Position numbers and translations under genes: made by a program. DNA of 64,000 bases from Parasphingopyxis lamellibrachiae. GTDB lineage: Bacteria; Pseudomonadota; Alphaproteobacteria; Sphingomonadales; Sphingomonadaceae. Below, piece by piece: positions 35,753-44,583 of this stretch (positions are counted from its first letter, which is position 1; every line of letters starts with the position of its first letter). The notes under the pieces were generated by a model, which saw only the letters and a program-made list of their open reading frames with translations, made no database searches and was not told where the DNA came from. The stretch is from the NCBI RefSeq assembly GCF_003385775.1, contig NZ_QRDP01000004.1:806001-870000 (forward strand), in the 5' to 3' direction.

Positions 35753-36213
35753 TCACCGAAGCCGCCACCGAATTTCGAGAGGCGCTGCCCCAAGGCGGGC
35801 GGCTTGCCGGGCTCGATGTCGGCAGCAAGACGGTCGGCGTCGCCCTGTGCGATGCCGGTTGGACCTTCGCCACGGCAGCGGAAACGGTCAAACGCACCAA
35901 ATTCTCGAAAGATCTGGAGCGGCTCAAAACCATCTTCGCCGAGCAGCATATTGCCGGGCTGATCATCGGCCTGCCGCTCAATCTCGACGGTACGGACAGT
36001 CCGCAGACACAGTCCACCCGGGCTTTCGCCCGCAATGTCGATCAGGCGCTCGACCTGCCGATCCTGCTCCGCGACGAACGCTGGTCAACACAGGCGGTGG
36101 AACGCGCAATGATCGAACAGGACGTCACCCGCAAGAAACGCGCGGCCCGGGTCGATGCGGCGGCGGCGGCGTTCATCCTGCAGGGCGCGATCGATGCGTT
36201 GGTGGGACTGTAG
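35749..36213 (+). CDS. ruvX: Holliday junction resolvase-like RNase H-fold protein (YqgF)
   Basis: A 154-residue RNase H-fold nuclease involved in 16S rRNA 5' processing and possibly recombination. Motifs: [15 protein letters not shown] with the first Asp, [20 protein letters not shown], and [15 protein letters not shown] with [10 protein letters not shown] supplying the last Asp. GTG start at 35749 overlaps the upstream stop (GTGA), so it is translationally coupled to the DUF3089 gene. Confidence 0.93.
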   Translation: MITEAATEFREALPQGGRLAGLDVGSKTVGVALCDAGWTFATAAETVKRTKFSKDLERLKTIFAEQHIAGLIIGLPLNLDGTDSPQTQSTRAFARNVDQALDLPILLRDERWSTQAVERAMIEQDVTRKKRAARVDAAAAAFILQGAIDALVGL

Positions 36214-36220
36214 CCAAACA

Positions 36221-36262
36221 CAAAACGGGCCGGACAGCGGCAAGCCGCCCCCACCCGTTTTG
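36221..36262. terminator. Terminator after ruvX, probably bidirectional
   Basis: CAAAACGGG pairs with CCCGTTTTG over nine base pairs, with a smaller GCGG/CCGC hairpin inside. A T-rich run follows on both strands (GGTTGGTTTC forward; TGTTTGGC reverse). It sits between ruvX and the convergent lipoprotein gene. Confidence 0.6.
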
Positions 36263-36309
36263 GTTGGTTTCTCTGGAACGGGCCTCGCGGCCCCTGCCCT
36301 CAAGCTTGC

Positions 36310-36720
36310 TTAGCCAGCCGGTTCCGCCTCGGCGGTTTCTTCCATGCGCGTAACCGTTGCGCTGCGCCCGGCGTCGCTGGTCGATACCCAACTGCCATCG
36401 TCATTGGCTTCGCCATTGGTCCAGCACTCGGTGTCGTCACTGCCTTCAGCGGTGTAGCAAAATGCACCGCCGTCACCCAGGGTGATCGCGCCTGTCACAG
36501 TCTCTTCGCCGCTCGTCCCGCTATAAGCGCCATCGGCAGCGATGGTCAGTGTGGCTTCCGTCCCGTCATCATAGACCAGCGCGTATTCACCAACCCATGC
36601 CGACATATCCACGCCGGCATCCTCGGTCGCTTCCACTTCGGTTGCGGGATCGGCTTCGGGTGCTGTTTCCGCGCACGCGCCAAGGGCCAGAACACTTGCA
36701 AGTACAAGAACTTTTCTCAT
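36310..36720 (-). CDS. Small acidic lipoprotein, function unknown
   Basis: A 136-residue lipoprotein. The start at 36720 follows GAGGGG and gives a lipoprotein signal peptide (MRKVLVLASVLALGACAET) with lipobox LGAC. A longer frame from 36813 lacks this. After a linker rich in Glu, Ala and Thr comes one beta-rich domain (WVGEYALVYDDGTEATLTIA, then WTNGEANDDGSWVST) with two cysteines. I cannot assign a family. Divergent from pyrB. Confidence 0.75.
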   Translation of the reverse strand: MRKVLVLASVLALGACAETAPEADPATEVEATEDAGVDMSAWVGEYALVYDDGTEATLTIAADGAYSGTSGEETVTGAITLGDGGAFCYTAEGSDDTECWTNGEANDDGSWVSTSDAGRSATVTRMEETAEAEPAG

Positions 36721-36732
36721 CGTCGTTCCCCT

Positions 36733-36864
36733 CTTAGACAATCTAAGATCGGGAATTAGACGCCTATTACAGCCGCAAAGCAAGTTTGGCGCTTCTGCGT
36801 AACAGCCCTTCAACGCGAGTCAGACGTACCAATCTGTATTGCTCCCTTAACCTCTCGCGTCTAA
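36733..36864. promoter_or_regulatory. Repeated TTAGAC motif between the lipoprotein and pyrB
   Basis: TTAGAC occurs at 36734-36739 and 36756-36761, and inverted (GTCTAA) at 36859-36864. The first lies in a perfect palindrome CTTAGACAATCTAAG (36733-36747), and the last in GTCTAAGAGAC. Three copies in 131 bp of a divergent promoter region suggest a regulator site, possibly shared by both genes. No known regulator is recognised. Confidence 0.35.
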
Positions 36865-36876
36865 GAGACCCCTTTA

Positions 36877-37866
36877 ATGTCACAGGCGATTCCTATTTCT
36901 GCGGCCACTCCCGAAGGCGCGCACCCCTTTCCGCACAGGCATTTAACCGGCATTTTCGGGCTCCAGCCCTGGGAGATCACCTTCCTGCTCGACGAAGCCG
37001 AGCAATGGGTCGAGCTGAACCGCCAATCCTCCAAGCATGACGACCGGCTTGCCGGTCTCACCCAGATCAACGCTTTCTTCGAAGCTTCGACGCGCACATT
37101 GCTTTCGTTCGAGATTGCCGGGAAACGACTCGGGGCGGACGTCGTCAACATGCACGCTGCGCAATCGAGCGTGAAAAAGGGCGAAACGCTGATCGATACG
37201 GCGGTAACGCTCAACGCGATGCGCGCCGATGTCATTGTCATACGCCATCAGGCCTCGGGCGCGGTGCAGCTGATCGCCGACAAGGTGGACTGCCCGGTGC
37301 TCAATGCCGGCGATGGCTGGCACGAACATCCGACCCAGGCGCTGCTCGACGCGCTTACGATCCGCCGCCGCAAGGGCGCGCTGGAAAAACAGCGGGTCGC
37401 GATCTGCGGCGACATCCTGCACAGCCGGGTGGCCCGCTCCAACATCCTGGCGCTGACGGCGCTGGGCGCGGAAGTGCGCGTGATTGCGCCGCCGACCCTG
37501 ATGCCAGCGGCAATCGAGCGTCTTGGCGTCACCCCTTTTACCGATTTCGATGCAGGGTTGGATGGCGCCGACGTTGTCATGATGCTGCGTGTCCAGAATG
37601 AGCGGATGCAGGGCGGCTTCATTCCCTCATCGCGCGAATATTTTGCCCTGTACGGGCTGACCCGGGAACGGCTCGAACGGGCCGCGCCAGACGCACTGGT
37701 CATGCATCCTGGGCCGATGAACCGAGGAGTGGAAATTGCCAGCGACATTGCCGACGATCTGGAACGCTCGGCCATCACCGAACAGGTCGAAATGGGTGTC
37801 GCCGTCCGTATGGCCTGTCTCGACGTGCTAACCCGCAAGCAACGCGGCATTGAGGGCTGGGCATGA
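36877..37866 (+). CDS. pyrB: Aspartate carbamoyltransferase
   Basis: Catalyses carbamoyl phosphate plus aspartate to carbamoyl aspartate in pyrimidine synthesis, 329 residues. The carbamoyl phosphate loop is [40 protein letters not shown] and [12 protein letters not shown] are the other active-site segments. No pyrI regulatory gene is present. It overlaps the dihydroorotase homologue by four bases, as in the class A/B ATCases that form a complex with a PyrC or PyrC'. Confidence 0.95.
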   Translation: MSQAIPISAATPEGAHPFPHRHLTGIFGLQPWEITFLLDEAEQWVELNRQSSKHDDRLAGLTQINAFFEASTRTLLSFEIAGKRLGADVVNMHAAQSSVKKGETLIDTAVTLNAMRADVIVIRHQASGAVQLIADKVDCPVLNAGDGWHEHPTQALLDALTIRRRKGALEKQRVAICGDILHSRVARSNILALTALGAEVRVIAPPTLMPAAIERLGVTPFTDFDAGLDGADVVMMLRVQNERMQGGFIPSSREYFALYGLTRERLERAAPDALVMHPGPMNRGVEIASDIADDLERSAITEQVEMGVAVRMACLDVLTRKQRGIEGWA

Positions 37867-39092
37867 CCGCGCTTACGATCACAGGCGGAACGCTGGTCGA
37901 TCCCGTCGCGGGCACTGTCTCGCAGGGTAATGTCGCCTGCGCGAATGGCGTAATCGCCGAAGCAGCGTCCGATACCGCCCAAACAATCAACGCCGGCGGG
38001 CTCCATGTCGCACCGGGGATTGTCGACCTTGGCGCGTTTTCTATCGATATTCCGGCTTTCACCGCCGGCGGGATCACGCGCGTCGCGCTGATGCCGGACC
38101 AGTCGCCCGCCATCGACGAACCGGCCATGGTTCAGCATGCCGCAGCGGCCGGCAAGCCAGCCGTCTGGATTCATCCCATCGCCGCCGCGACACAGGGGCT
38201 GAACGGCGAGGATCTGACCGAGATCGGCCTGATGCAGCGCGCCGGCGCGGTCGCCATATCGACCGGACGCATCCGCATCGCCGATTCCGGCCTGATGCAC
38301 CGGCTGCTCCGCTACGCCGCCGCGCTCGACCTGATGGTCATCGCCCATGCCGAGGATGAAGGCCTGTCACGCCATGCCGTCGCCACCAACGGCGAGACGG
38401 CAACGCGACTCGGCCTGCCCAGCGCGCCCGCCATTTCCGAAGCGATGGCGATCGCGCGGGACATCATGCTCGCCGAGGAAACCGGCGCCCATATCCATTT
38501 CCGCATCGTGTCCACAGCGCGCGGTTTCGACCTGATCCGCGAAGCAAAGGCGCGCGGCGTCCATGTCAGCTGCGGCATAACGCCCGGGCACCTGCTGCTC
38601 TGCGATGTCGATATCGGCACCTATCGTACCTTCGCCAAACTCTCTCCGCCGCTGCGCAGCGCCGAGGATCGCGATGCGGCGCTGGCCGCGCTAGCCGATG
38701 GCACGATCGACGTGATATGCTCGGGCCATGATCCGCAGGGACCGGAAGCGAAACGCCTGCCCTATGCCGATGCCGAGCCGGGCATGTCGGGCGCGGAAAC
38801 GCTGCTCGCCCTGTCGCTCAACCTTGTCCGCGAAGGCCATATCGATATGGCGCGGCTGTTTGCCCTGCTCTCCCGCAACCCGGCGACACTGCTCGGCGTG
38901 GACGGCGGTTCTCTCAGCGCAGAATCCACGGCTGATCTGGTGATATTCGATGCGGATGCGCCATGGCGCGTGGACACGATGGCCATGGCCTCAAGCGCAG
39001 GCAACACACCGTTTGACGAGCTGCCGGTCCAGGGCAAGGTGATCCATACGATAAAGGGCGGCCAATCCGTGGATCGACCGCCCTCCAGATAG
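37863..39092 (+). CDS. pyrC': Dihydroorotase homologue lacking active-site residues (PyrC')
   Basis: A 409-residue amidohydrolase-fold protein. Where active dihydroorotases have DxHxH after the first strand, this one has VDLGAFSID (Gly57 and Phe59 in place of both His). Where the catalytic Asp is expected in 'TDHAP', it has [15 protein letters not shown] and HIHFRIVST keep some later histidines. It is therefore probably a non-catalytic PyrC' that serves as a structural partner of PyrB, as known in Pseudomonas. An active dihydroorotase must be encoded elsewhere. Confidence 0.88.
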   Translation: MTALTITGGTLVDPVAGTVSQGNVACANGVIAEAASDTAQTINAGGLHVAPGIVDLGAFSIDIPAFTAGGITRVALMPDQSPAIDEPAMVQHAAAAGKPAVWIHPIAAATQGLNGEDLTEIGLMQRAGAVAISTGRIRIADSGLMHRLLRYAAALDLMVIAHAEDEGLSRHAVATNGETATRLGLPSAPAISEAMAIARDIMLAEETGAHIHFRIVSTARGFDLIREAKARGVHVSCGITPGHLLLCDVDIGTYRTFAKLSPPLRSAEDRDAALAALADGTIDVICSGHDPQGPEAKRLPYADAEPGMSGAETLLALSLNLVREGHIDMARLFALLSRNPATLLGVDGGSLSAESTADLVIFDADAPWRVDTMAMASSAGNTPFDELPVQGKVIHTIKGGQSVDRPPSR

Positions 39093-39108
39093 TCTGGCAT
39101 ATTATCGT

Positions 39109-40614
39109 CTAGCGCAGTGCCGCCATCCCGGCGCCGGCCCGGGCGGCCATTTGCAGCGGCGCATCGCCGGCACGGGTCCGCACGAAGCATTCCTGGCCGC
39201 GCGAACGCAGCGTCCGACACATGCGGGCCGCCTCGCGGCTGGTTGCGAAACCGCCGAAAGACAGGCGATACAGCGTCCGGCCGCGGTCGAAAGTCGCATG
39301 GGACGGCGTATAGGAGGAAAGGCGCGAATAGCGGCGTACAGCCCGGTTCCAGGCAACGCGAACATTGGCCTCGGAAGAGAATGCGCCGAGCTGAATCACA
39401 TAGCGGCCGTTGGTAGCCGGTGCAGCCGGTGGAGCCTGAACTGCTGGTGCGACTGGCTGGGCAACCGGAGCGGCAGCCACGACCGGACGATCCGGCCTGC
39501 GAGCTGCACGCAGAACTGCAAGCCAGCTTTCTTCGGCGGGCGCAGCCTGCGAAGCCATGGCGACGACTGGCGCTGTCAACGCTACGACGGGTCGCGCAGC
39601 GGGCTCGGCCGCGACCGCGATAGCATCGGTGGCATCGGCTTCCTCGAAATTGTCTTCATCCTCGACGACAAAGGCGTCGACGGCCGGCGCGGAATAGTCT
39701 TCCGCTTCAACCGCGGCGACCCGCATCGGTTCCGGGTCCGCAGCAATGACCGGCGGAACCTCCACTTCGGTGACTGCGGGCGCGGTGAAGGCGACGACCG
39801 GATTCTGCACGGCCTGATCCGCGGCGGCAGGCGCCTCGGCCATCATCACCGTGCTGTCCTGCTGCACAAGGGCGAGCCGAACCGGCTGGCCCGGATCGTT
39901 TCGCTCGGCCTCAACGCCCAGCAGGCTCGCCACCTGATCCCAGTCATGTTCCGGCGCGCTGAACTGTGTCCAGTCGCGCATTCGGCTGTCGAGATCGGCG
40001 AGGCTGATATCCTGGGCCGCCGTTATCCGGGCTTCCGCCCAGCGGCCGGCCATCGCATAGGTCAATGCAAGATTCTGCCGGGCACGCGGATCGCCGCCAT
40101 TGGCGCGGGCCGCTTGCTGGAGGATTTCGATGGCACGGTCATGATTGCCGGCCAGCGCCATGGCGAGGCCGAGATCGGACGCGCCAAGGCGGCCTTCAAG
40201 AGCGTTCAGTTCGGCAAGCGCATCGGCCCGTTGCCCCTGGGCAATCTGGGTCAGCGCAAGATTGAAAGCCGTCCGGTTCAGATCCGGGTTGAGCGTGAGC
40301 GCATCCTGGAAGCTGGTTTCGGCGGAGGCAAAGCGGCCGGCCGCCAAATAGGCACGGCCGAGCAGATGCCGGTATTCAGCGCTGTTCGGCATCCGGTCCA
40401 CCGCCAGTTCGGCGTGGCGGATGGCAGCCATGCTGTCATTTTCAGCAAGCGCGCTACGCGCCGACGATGCGGAGCTCGCGGCCTGCTGCGAGGCACGGCT
40501 GTCGGTTTCCGTCGCGCCTGTTGAAAAGGCGCTGTTTGCCAGCGGCGAAAATCCTACGATCGATGCGCCGACGGCAAGCGTCGATGCTGCGATTTTGATG
40601 ATGCTAGGCTTCAT
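39109..40614 (-). CDS. Periplasmic TPR-SPOR protein
   Basis: An exported protein of about 501 residues; start at 40614 after GAGGAGGGG. Signal-peptide-like N-terminus (MKPSIIKIAASTLAVGASIV). TPR repeats span roughly residues 60-200 (AEYRHLLGRAYLAAGRFASA; NLALTYAMAGRWAEAR). A long Ala/Pro/Val/Glu-rich linker follows, and a C-terminal SPOR domain (RYVIQLGAFSSEANVRVAWN; LYRLSFGGFATSREAARMC) would bind denuded septal peptidoglycan. Third gene of the parA-type run. Confidence 0.83.
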   Translation of the reverse strand: MKPSIIKIAASTLAVGASIVGFSPLANSAFSTGATETDSRASQQAASSASSARSALAENDSMAAIRHAELAVDRMPNSAEYRHLLGRAYLAAGRFASAETSFQDALTLNPDLNRTAFNLALTQIAQGQRADALAELNALEGRLGASDLGLAMALAGNHDRAIEILQQAARANGGDPRARQNLALTYAMAGRWAEARITAAQDISLADLDSRMRDWTQFSAPEHDWDQVASLLGVEAERNDPGQPVRLALVQQDSTVMMAEAPAAADQAVQNPVVAFTAPAVTEVEVPPVIAADPEPMRVAAVEAEDYSAPAVDAFVVEDEDNFEEADATDAIAVAAEPAARPVVALTAPVVAMASQAAPAEESWLAVLRAARRPDRPVVAAAPVAQPVAPAVQAPPAAPATNGRYVIQLGAFSSEANVRVAWNRAVRRYSRLSSYTPSHATFDRGRTLYRLSFGGFATSREAARMCRTLRSRGQECFVRTRAGDAPLQMAARAGAGMAALR

Positions 40615-40629
40615 TATACCCCTCCTCAA

Positions 40630-41379
40630 TCAGTGCTTGTTGGCTGCGGACAGTGGTCCGGTCAGCGCCTGCACATCGGGATGCTGTTCCAGGAACTGGT
40701 CGAGCGCTTCCGTCACCAGGCGCTGGGCGGACTGGTTCAGCACCGCCGATGCCAGGCGCAATTTCAGATGACGCTCCTTGTCGAGCCGCAATGTGAAGGC
40801 GACCTTCTGGCGCGCCGGCACATCCTGTTCCTTCGGCTCGTGCGATTCCGCGGTCTCGTTCTGTTCAACCGGCTCGATCCGGTCGGCCTTCTTGACCGAC
40901 AGCGGAGATTCGCCATGGGCACGCAAGCCGTGCTCGGCCTCGACAGCCGGTGCCGGCTCTTCGATCTGCTCGTCGATTTCCGCAACGGGCTCCGGCTCGG
41001 CGTCGCTCGGTTCCATCGGGCTTAGCCCGCCATGGCCATTCGTCGTATGCGTAGGCTCGTCCTGCGGTTCCGGCTCTTCCCCGGGCACCGCAAAGGTCTG
41101 CGCTTCGGCCGGTTCGAACGGCGTATAATCGGCGTCCCCCAGACCCTCGGCCAGCTGTTCCTGTTGCTTGCGGACCTCGGGAAGCGGCGCTTCACCGTGA
41201 TAGTCACCATCGCCATTGACCGGATGCGGCGTTTCCAGCCCCATATCGTTCCAGCCGAGATCGTCGGTTACGTTGCCCTCGGGATTAATGAACCCCTGGC
41301 GTCGCATGGCGGGTTTTGCTGCACCTTTGCGTGCAAGCAGGCCCGAGGAAAGCGACGCGAATTTTTCTTCGCCCATCAT
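40630..41379 (-). CDS. Acidic linker protein with possible ribbon-helix-helix C-terminus
   Basis: A 249-residue cytosolic protein. The N-terminus is basic (SSGLLARKGAAKPAMRRQGF), the centre is long, acidic and low in complexity, and residues about 195-235 (KVAFTLRLDKERHLKLRLAS then AQRLVTEALDQFL) look like a ribbon-helix-helix dimer domain, as in ParB-like/CopG partners of ParA. AGGAG precedes ATG 41379 and ATG 41376. It lies 7 bp from the ParA-type gene, so it is a candidate partner of that ATPase. The fold is an inference. Confidence 0.65.
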   Translation of the reverse strand: MMGEEKFASLSSGLLARKGAAKPAMRRQGFINPEGNVTDDLGWNDMGLETPHPVNGDGDYHGEAPLPEVRKQQEQLAEGLGDADYTPFEPAEAQTFAVPGEEPEPQDEPTHTTNGHGGLSPMEPSDAEPEPVAEIDEQIEEPAPAVEAEHGLRAHGESPLSVKKADRIEPVEQNETAESHEPKEQDVPARQKVAFTLRLDKERHLKLRLASAVLNQSAQRLVTEALDQFLEQHPDVQALTGPLSAANKH

Positions 41380-41386
41380 GTCGCTC

Positions 41387-42109
41387 CTACTGACCTGTCA
41401 CCCGGCGACCGAAGCCGCCTGCCGCCGGTCGATGGACGGCGCCAGGCTGGGCCGCGAATTTGGGCCCACTGAACACGGTCCGGCGGAAATTCTTTTCGAG
41501 CCGGTCGGAAATATAGCCCCACAGCTCATGCACTTCATTTGCCGATTTACCGTTGGGATCGACTTCCATGACCGTGCGGCCATCGATCATCGAGGCCGCG
41601 AAATCGGTGCGATGGTGCAGCGTTACCGGTGCAACCGTGCCGTGCTGGGAGAGCGCGACCGCGGCTTCATAAGTGATCTTGGCCTTGGGCGTTGCCGCAT
41701 TGACTACGAAGATCAGCGGTTTGCCGGCCCGTTCGCACAGATCGACGGTGGCACCCACGGCGCGCAGGTCATGCGGGCTGGGGCGGGTCGGAATGACGAT
41801 AAGCTCGGCAACCTGGATAACGCTCTGGATGGCCATCGTAATGGCGGGCGGCGTATCGAGCACGGCGAGCTTGAAGCCCTGTTGCCGCAACACTTCGAGA
41901 TCGGATGCGAGCCGCGCGACGGTCGTCTGCGCAAAGGCAGGCATATCGTCTTCACGCTCGTTCCACCAGTCGGCGAGCGAACCCTGGGGATCGATGTCGA
42001 TCAGAACCACAGGTCCTGCGCCGCTGCGCTGCGCTTCTACTGCAAGGTGCCCGGAAAGCGTTGTTTTTCCAGAGCCGCCTTTTTGCGATGCTAATGCCAA
42101 GACCCGCAT
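41387..42109 (-). CDS. ParA/MinD-type ATPase (orphan)
   Basis: A 240-residue deviant Walker A ATPase: VLALASQKGGSGKTTLSGHL at the N-terminus, VVLIDIDPQGSLADWW as Walker A', and AVLDTPPAITMAIQSVIQVA as Walker B. The family positions plasmids, chromosomes, chemoreceptors or division proteins by nucleotide-dependent dimerisation. It is not next to parB or gidAB, and its neighbours carry SPOR domains, so a spatial role in envelope growth or division is plausible. The C-terminal tail beyond about 215 is basic and may be disordered. Confidence 0.85.
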   Translation of the reverse strand: MRVLALASQKGGSGKTTLSGHLAVEAQRSGAGPVVLIDIDPQGSLADWWNEREDDMPAFAQTTVARLASDLEVLRQQGFKLAVLDTPPAITMAIQSVIQVAELIVIPTRPSPHDLRAVGATVDLCERAGKPLIFVVNAATPKAKITYEAAVALSQHGTVAPVTLHHRTDFAASMIDGRTVMEVDPNGKSANEVHELWGYISDRLEKNFRRTVFSGPKFAAQPGAVHRPAAGGFGRRVTGQ

Positions 42110-42294
42110 GATATCCCCTTTGATGGCGGTATTTCATGACCGGCATTGCCACTCAGGTGACTAAAATCTGGTTAACGCTCGACGTTAAATTTTGATTGAT
42201 GTCCCGGAAATGGACGGTTCAGCTTTGCTAATCCGGCTTTAACCCTGCTAATATCCTCAGTAAGTAAAGCGCGTAAAAACATGGAGAACTGCAT

Positions 42295-43314
42295 ATGGCG
42301 ATGGGGCACAGAGCGGCAATTGGCGTCGCGTTGGCGCTGATAGCGATGCCCGTGGGGGTTAATGCGGGTGTGCAAGAAGGCGTCGAAGCCTGGCGCGGCG
42401 GCGATTATGCCCGCGCCATTGCCGAATGGCAGCCCCTGTCCGAAGCCGGCGATCCCGATGCGCAGTTCAATCTGGGCCAGGCCTATAAGCTCGGCCGCGG
42501 CGTACCGCAGGATATGGAGCGGGCGCGCGATCTGTTTGGTCGCGCCGCTCGGCAGGGCCATTTGCAGGCCGAAGCCAATTACGGGCTGATCCTGTTCCAG
42601 GACGGCAACCGCGAAGATGCGATGCCCTATATCATCCGTGCCGCCAATCGCGGCGAGCCGCGCGCGCAATATATTTACGGTACGGCCCTGTTTAACGGCG
42701 ATCTCGCACCGCGGGACTGGCCCCGCGCTTATGCCCTGATGACCAATGCCAGCGCCGCCGGGTTGCTGCAGGCTTCCGCCAGCCTCGAACAGATGGACGG
42801 CTATATCCCGCTTGAGCAGCGCCAGGAAGGCACGGCAATGGCCGCGCAGATGCAGCAGGAAAGCCAGACGACAGAGATTGCCAGCGCGCCGCCACCTGCA
42901 AATGTGCCGGCCCCTGCCCCTACTCCGACCTTCACACCGGTTCCGGTGCCCGCACCCGCAGCTCAGCCGCCGGCCTCTGTCCCACCGCCTGCGGCGCCCC
43001 CCGCCGAATACCGACCACCCGCGGCCGCCACGCCGGCTCCTCCGGCAGCGTCGCCCACGCCTCCCCCGGCTGTGCGAACCGGTGACTGGCGGATCCAGCT
43101 TGGTTCCTTCCGCGAGCGCCCAAGGGCAGAAGCGCTTTGGCGCCGGGTCGTCGCGCGAAGTTCGTCGCTCGCCGACCTGCAGCCCTTTCTGGTGCGCGCA
43201 GGGCCCTATACGCGGCTGCAAGCCGGGCCTTTCCAGACCCGGGCTCAGGCCCGACAGGCTTGTGCCGCCGCCGTTCGCGCCGGATCGGAGTGCATTACCG
43301 TCCGTCGCCGATAG
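42295..43314 (+). CDS. Periplasmic Sel1-repeat and SPOR protein
   Basis: A 339-residue exported protein. Start at 42295 follows GGAG by eight bases. Signal peptide (AAIGVALALIAMPVGVNAG). Sel1/TPR repeats at about residues 45-165 (AQFNLGQAYKLGRGVPQDME; AEANYGLILFQDGNREDAM). A Pro/Ala-rich linker runs from about 195 to 260, then a SPOR domain (DWRIQLGSFRERPRAEALW; RLQAGPFQTRAQARQACAAA). It is divergent from the ParA-type gene across 185 bp and has the same overall design as the TPR-SPOR protein on the other strand. Confidence 0.85.
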   Translation: MAMGHRAAIGVALALIAMPVGVNAGVQEGVEAWRGGDYARAIAEWQPLSEAGDPDAQFNLGQAYKLGRGVPQDMERARDLFGRAARQGHLQAEANYGLILFQDGNREDAMPYIIRAANRGEPRAQYIYGTALFNGDLAPRDWPRAYALMTNASAAGLLQASASLEQMDGYIPLEQRQEGTAMAAQMQQESQTTEIASAPPPANVPAPAPTPTFTPVPVPAPAAQPPASVPPPAAPPAEYRPPAAATPAPPAASPTPPPAVRTGDWRIQLGSFRERPRAEALWRRVVARSSSLADLQPFLVRAGPYTRLQAGPFQTRAQARQACAAAVRAGSECITVRRR

Positions 43315-43375
43315 GGCAGCTTAACCGAATTTTCGTGGATCGGCGTTACTCGCTTCCTGAACAGGGGAAGTGTGG

Positions 43376-43690
43376 ATGTCGCGACAGTACAGAATGCAGG
43401 GCGGATCAATGGCAACGCCATGGCGCAGGCGGCGCATGTGCGTTATCCATGCCGATGGCCCCGCTCCGGCTGCCCTTGAGCGCGTTTCGGGCCGCGGCGC
43501 CACCATCCGCAGCAACACAAACCCGGAATGCGGTGCAAAGATCAGGCTGGTTCATCCCGCAGCCGGTGAAATCATCGCCGAGGTCCATGCCATTTCGGAA
43601 GCCGGAATCGAGCTGAGTTTCGCCGGTGACGAGGATTCGGTGGCTTTTGCGCTCAGCGCCGTCGCCGCAGACATGACACAGGCCAATTAG
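43376..43690 (+). CDS. Small basic protein, possibly PilZ-like, function unknown
   Basis: A 104-residue protein starting at ATG 43376, with AGGGGAAG five bases before it. An Arg-rich N-terminus (TPWRRRRMCVIHADG) is followed by GRGATIRSN and ECGAKIRLVHPAAGEIIAEV, which has the spacing of a degenerate PilZ-type beta barrel without the usual RxxxR motif being clear. It is 61 bp from the Sel1-SPOR gene. Family assignment is weak. Confidence 0.6.
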   Translation: MSRQYRMQGGSMATPWRRRRMCVIHADGPAPAALERVSGRGATIRSNTNPECGAKIRLVHPAAGEIIAEVHAISEAGIELSFAGDEDSVAFALSAVAADMTQAN

Positions 43691-43701
43691 AGCTTGGGCG
43701 G

Positions 43702-44583
43702 TTAGCCTTCGACCCAGTCGTTTCGCGCATAGCCCTGCGCATAGAGCAACACCGACAAATTCCCATGGTCGATCCGCCCATCCGCAGCATCGCGCAATTT
43801 GGGTTTGCCGTGATAGGCAATGCCGAGACCGGCCTGTTCGACCATCGCCAGATCGTTCGCGCCATCGCCGATCGCCAGCGTATCTTCGCGCGCCAAACCC
43901 AGCCTTTCGGTTTCCTCTTGCAGGACCTGGCATTTTTTTACGCTGTCAACGATCGGCCGGAGCACGCGGCCCGTCAGGCTGCCCGCCGATATTTCGAGCT
44001 GGTTGGCAATGGCCCTGTCGAAGCCGATTTCGGCCGCCACGCGCTCGGCAAACAGGGTGAAGCCGCCCGATATCAGGACCGTGTGGGCGCCATGCGCCTT
44101 CATTGTCCTGACGAGCGCCACCGCGCCCGGGGAGAGGGCCACGCGTTCGGCATGGCAGCGCGTAACGATCTCCGCATCCATGCCTTCAAGCAGCGCCACG
44201 CGCTCGTCGAGCGCCGCCACGAAATCCAGTTCGCCGCGCATCGCCCGTTCGGTGATCGCCGAAACCTGCGGTTTGAACCCGGCATAATCGGCCAGCTCGT
44301 CAAGACATTCGACGGTGATCATCGTCGAATCCATATCGGCGATGAACAGTTTTTTGGCGCGCCCGGCCGCTTCCTGCACAATGGTATCCACGCGCCCTTC
44401 CCAAGCCGCGAGTGCGGCGCGGGCGCCGGGCAAGTCGCCGACAAAGCGGATATCGGCGGCCGTTTCCGGTTCGATCCAGTCCGTGCCCAGGATTTCCGCG
44501 CCGGCCTCGGCAAGCAAATCGCTCGCCTGCGAAATATCGCCTGCGGAAAGCCGATCTGCTGCTATGAGCGTTGCTATGAACAT
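43702..44583 (-). CDS. serB: Phosphoserine phosphatase
   Basis: The last step of serine synthesis, a HAD-family phosphatase of 293 residues. The start at 44583 follows GGAG by nine bases. Motif I is [20 protein letters not shown] with both aspartates, motif [11 protein letters not shown] with Ser, and motif III with [20 protein letters not shown]. The N-terminal 75 residues form an ACT-like domain. Its start codon overlaps that of miaA on the other strand. Confidence 0.94.
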   Translation of the reverse strand: MFIATLIAADRLSAGDISQASDLLAEAGAEILGTDWIEPETAADIRFVGDLPGARAALAAWEGRVDTIVQEAAGRAKKLFIADMDSTMITVECLDELADYAGFKPQVSAITERAMRGELDFVAALDERVALLEGMDAEIVTRCHAERVALSPGAVALVRTMKAHGAHTVLISGGFTLFAERVAAEIGFDRAIANQLEISAGSLTGRVLRPIVDSVKKCQVLQEETERLGLAREDTLAIGDGANDLAMVEQAGLGIAYHGKPKLRDAADGRIDHGNLSVLLYAQGYARNDWVEG

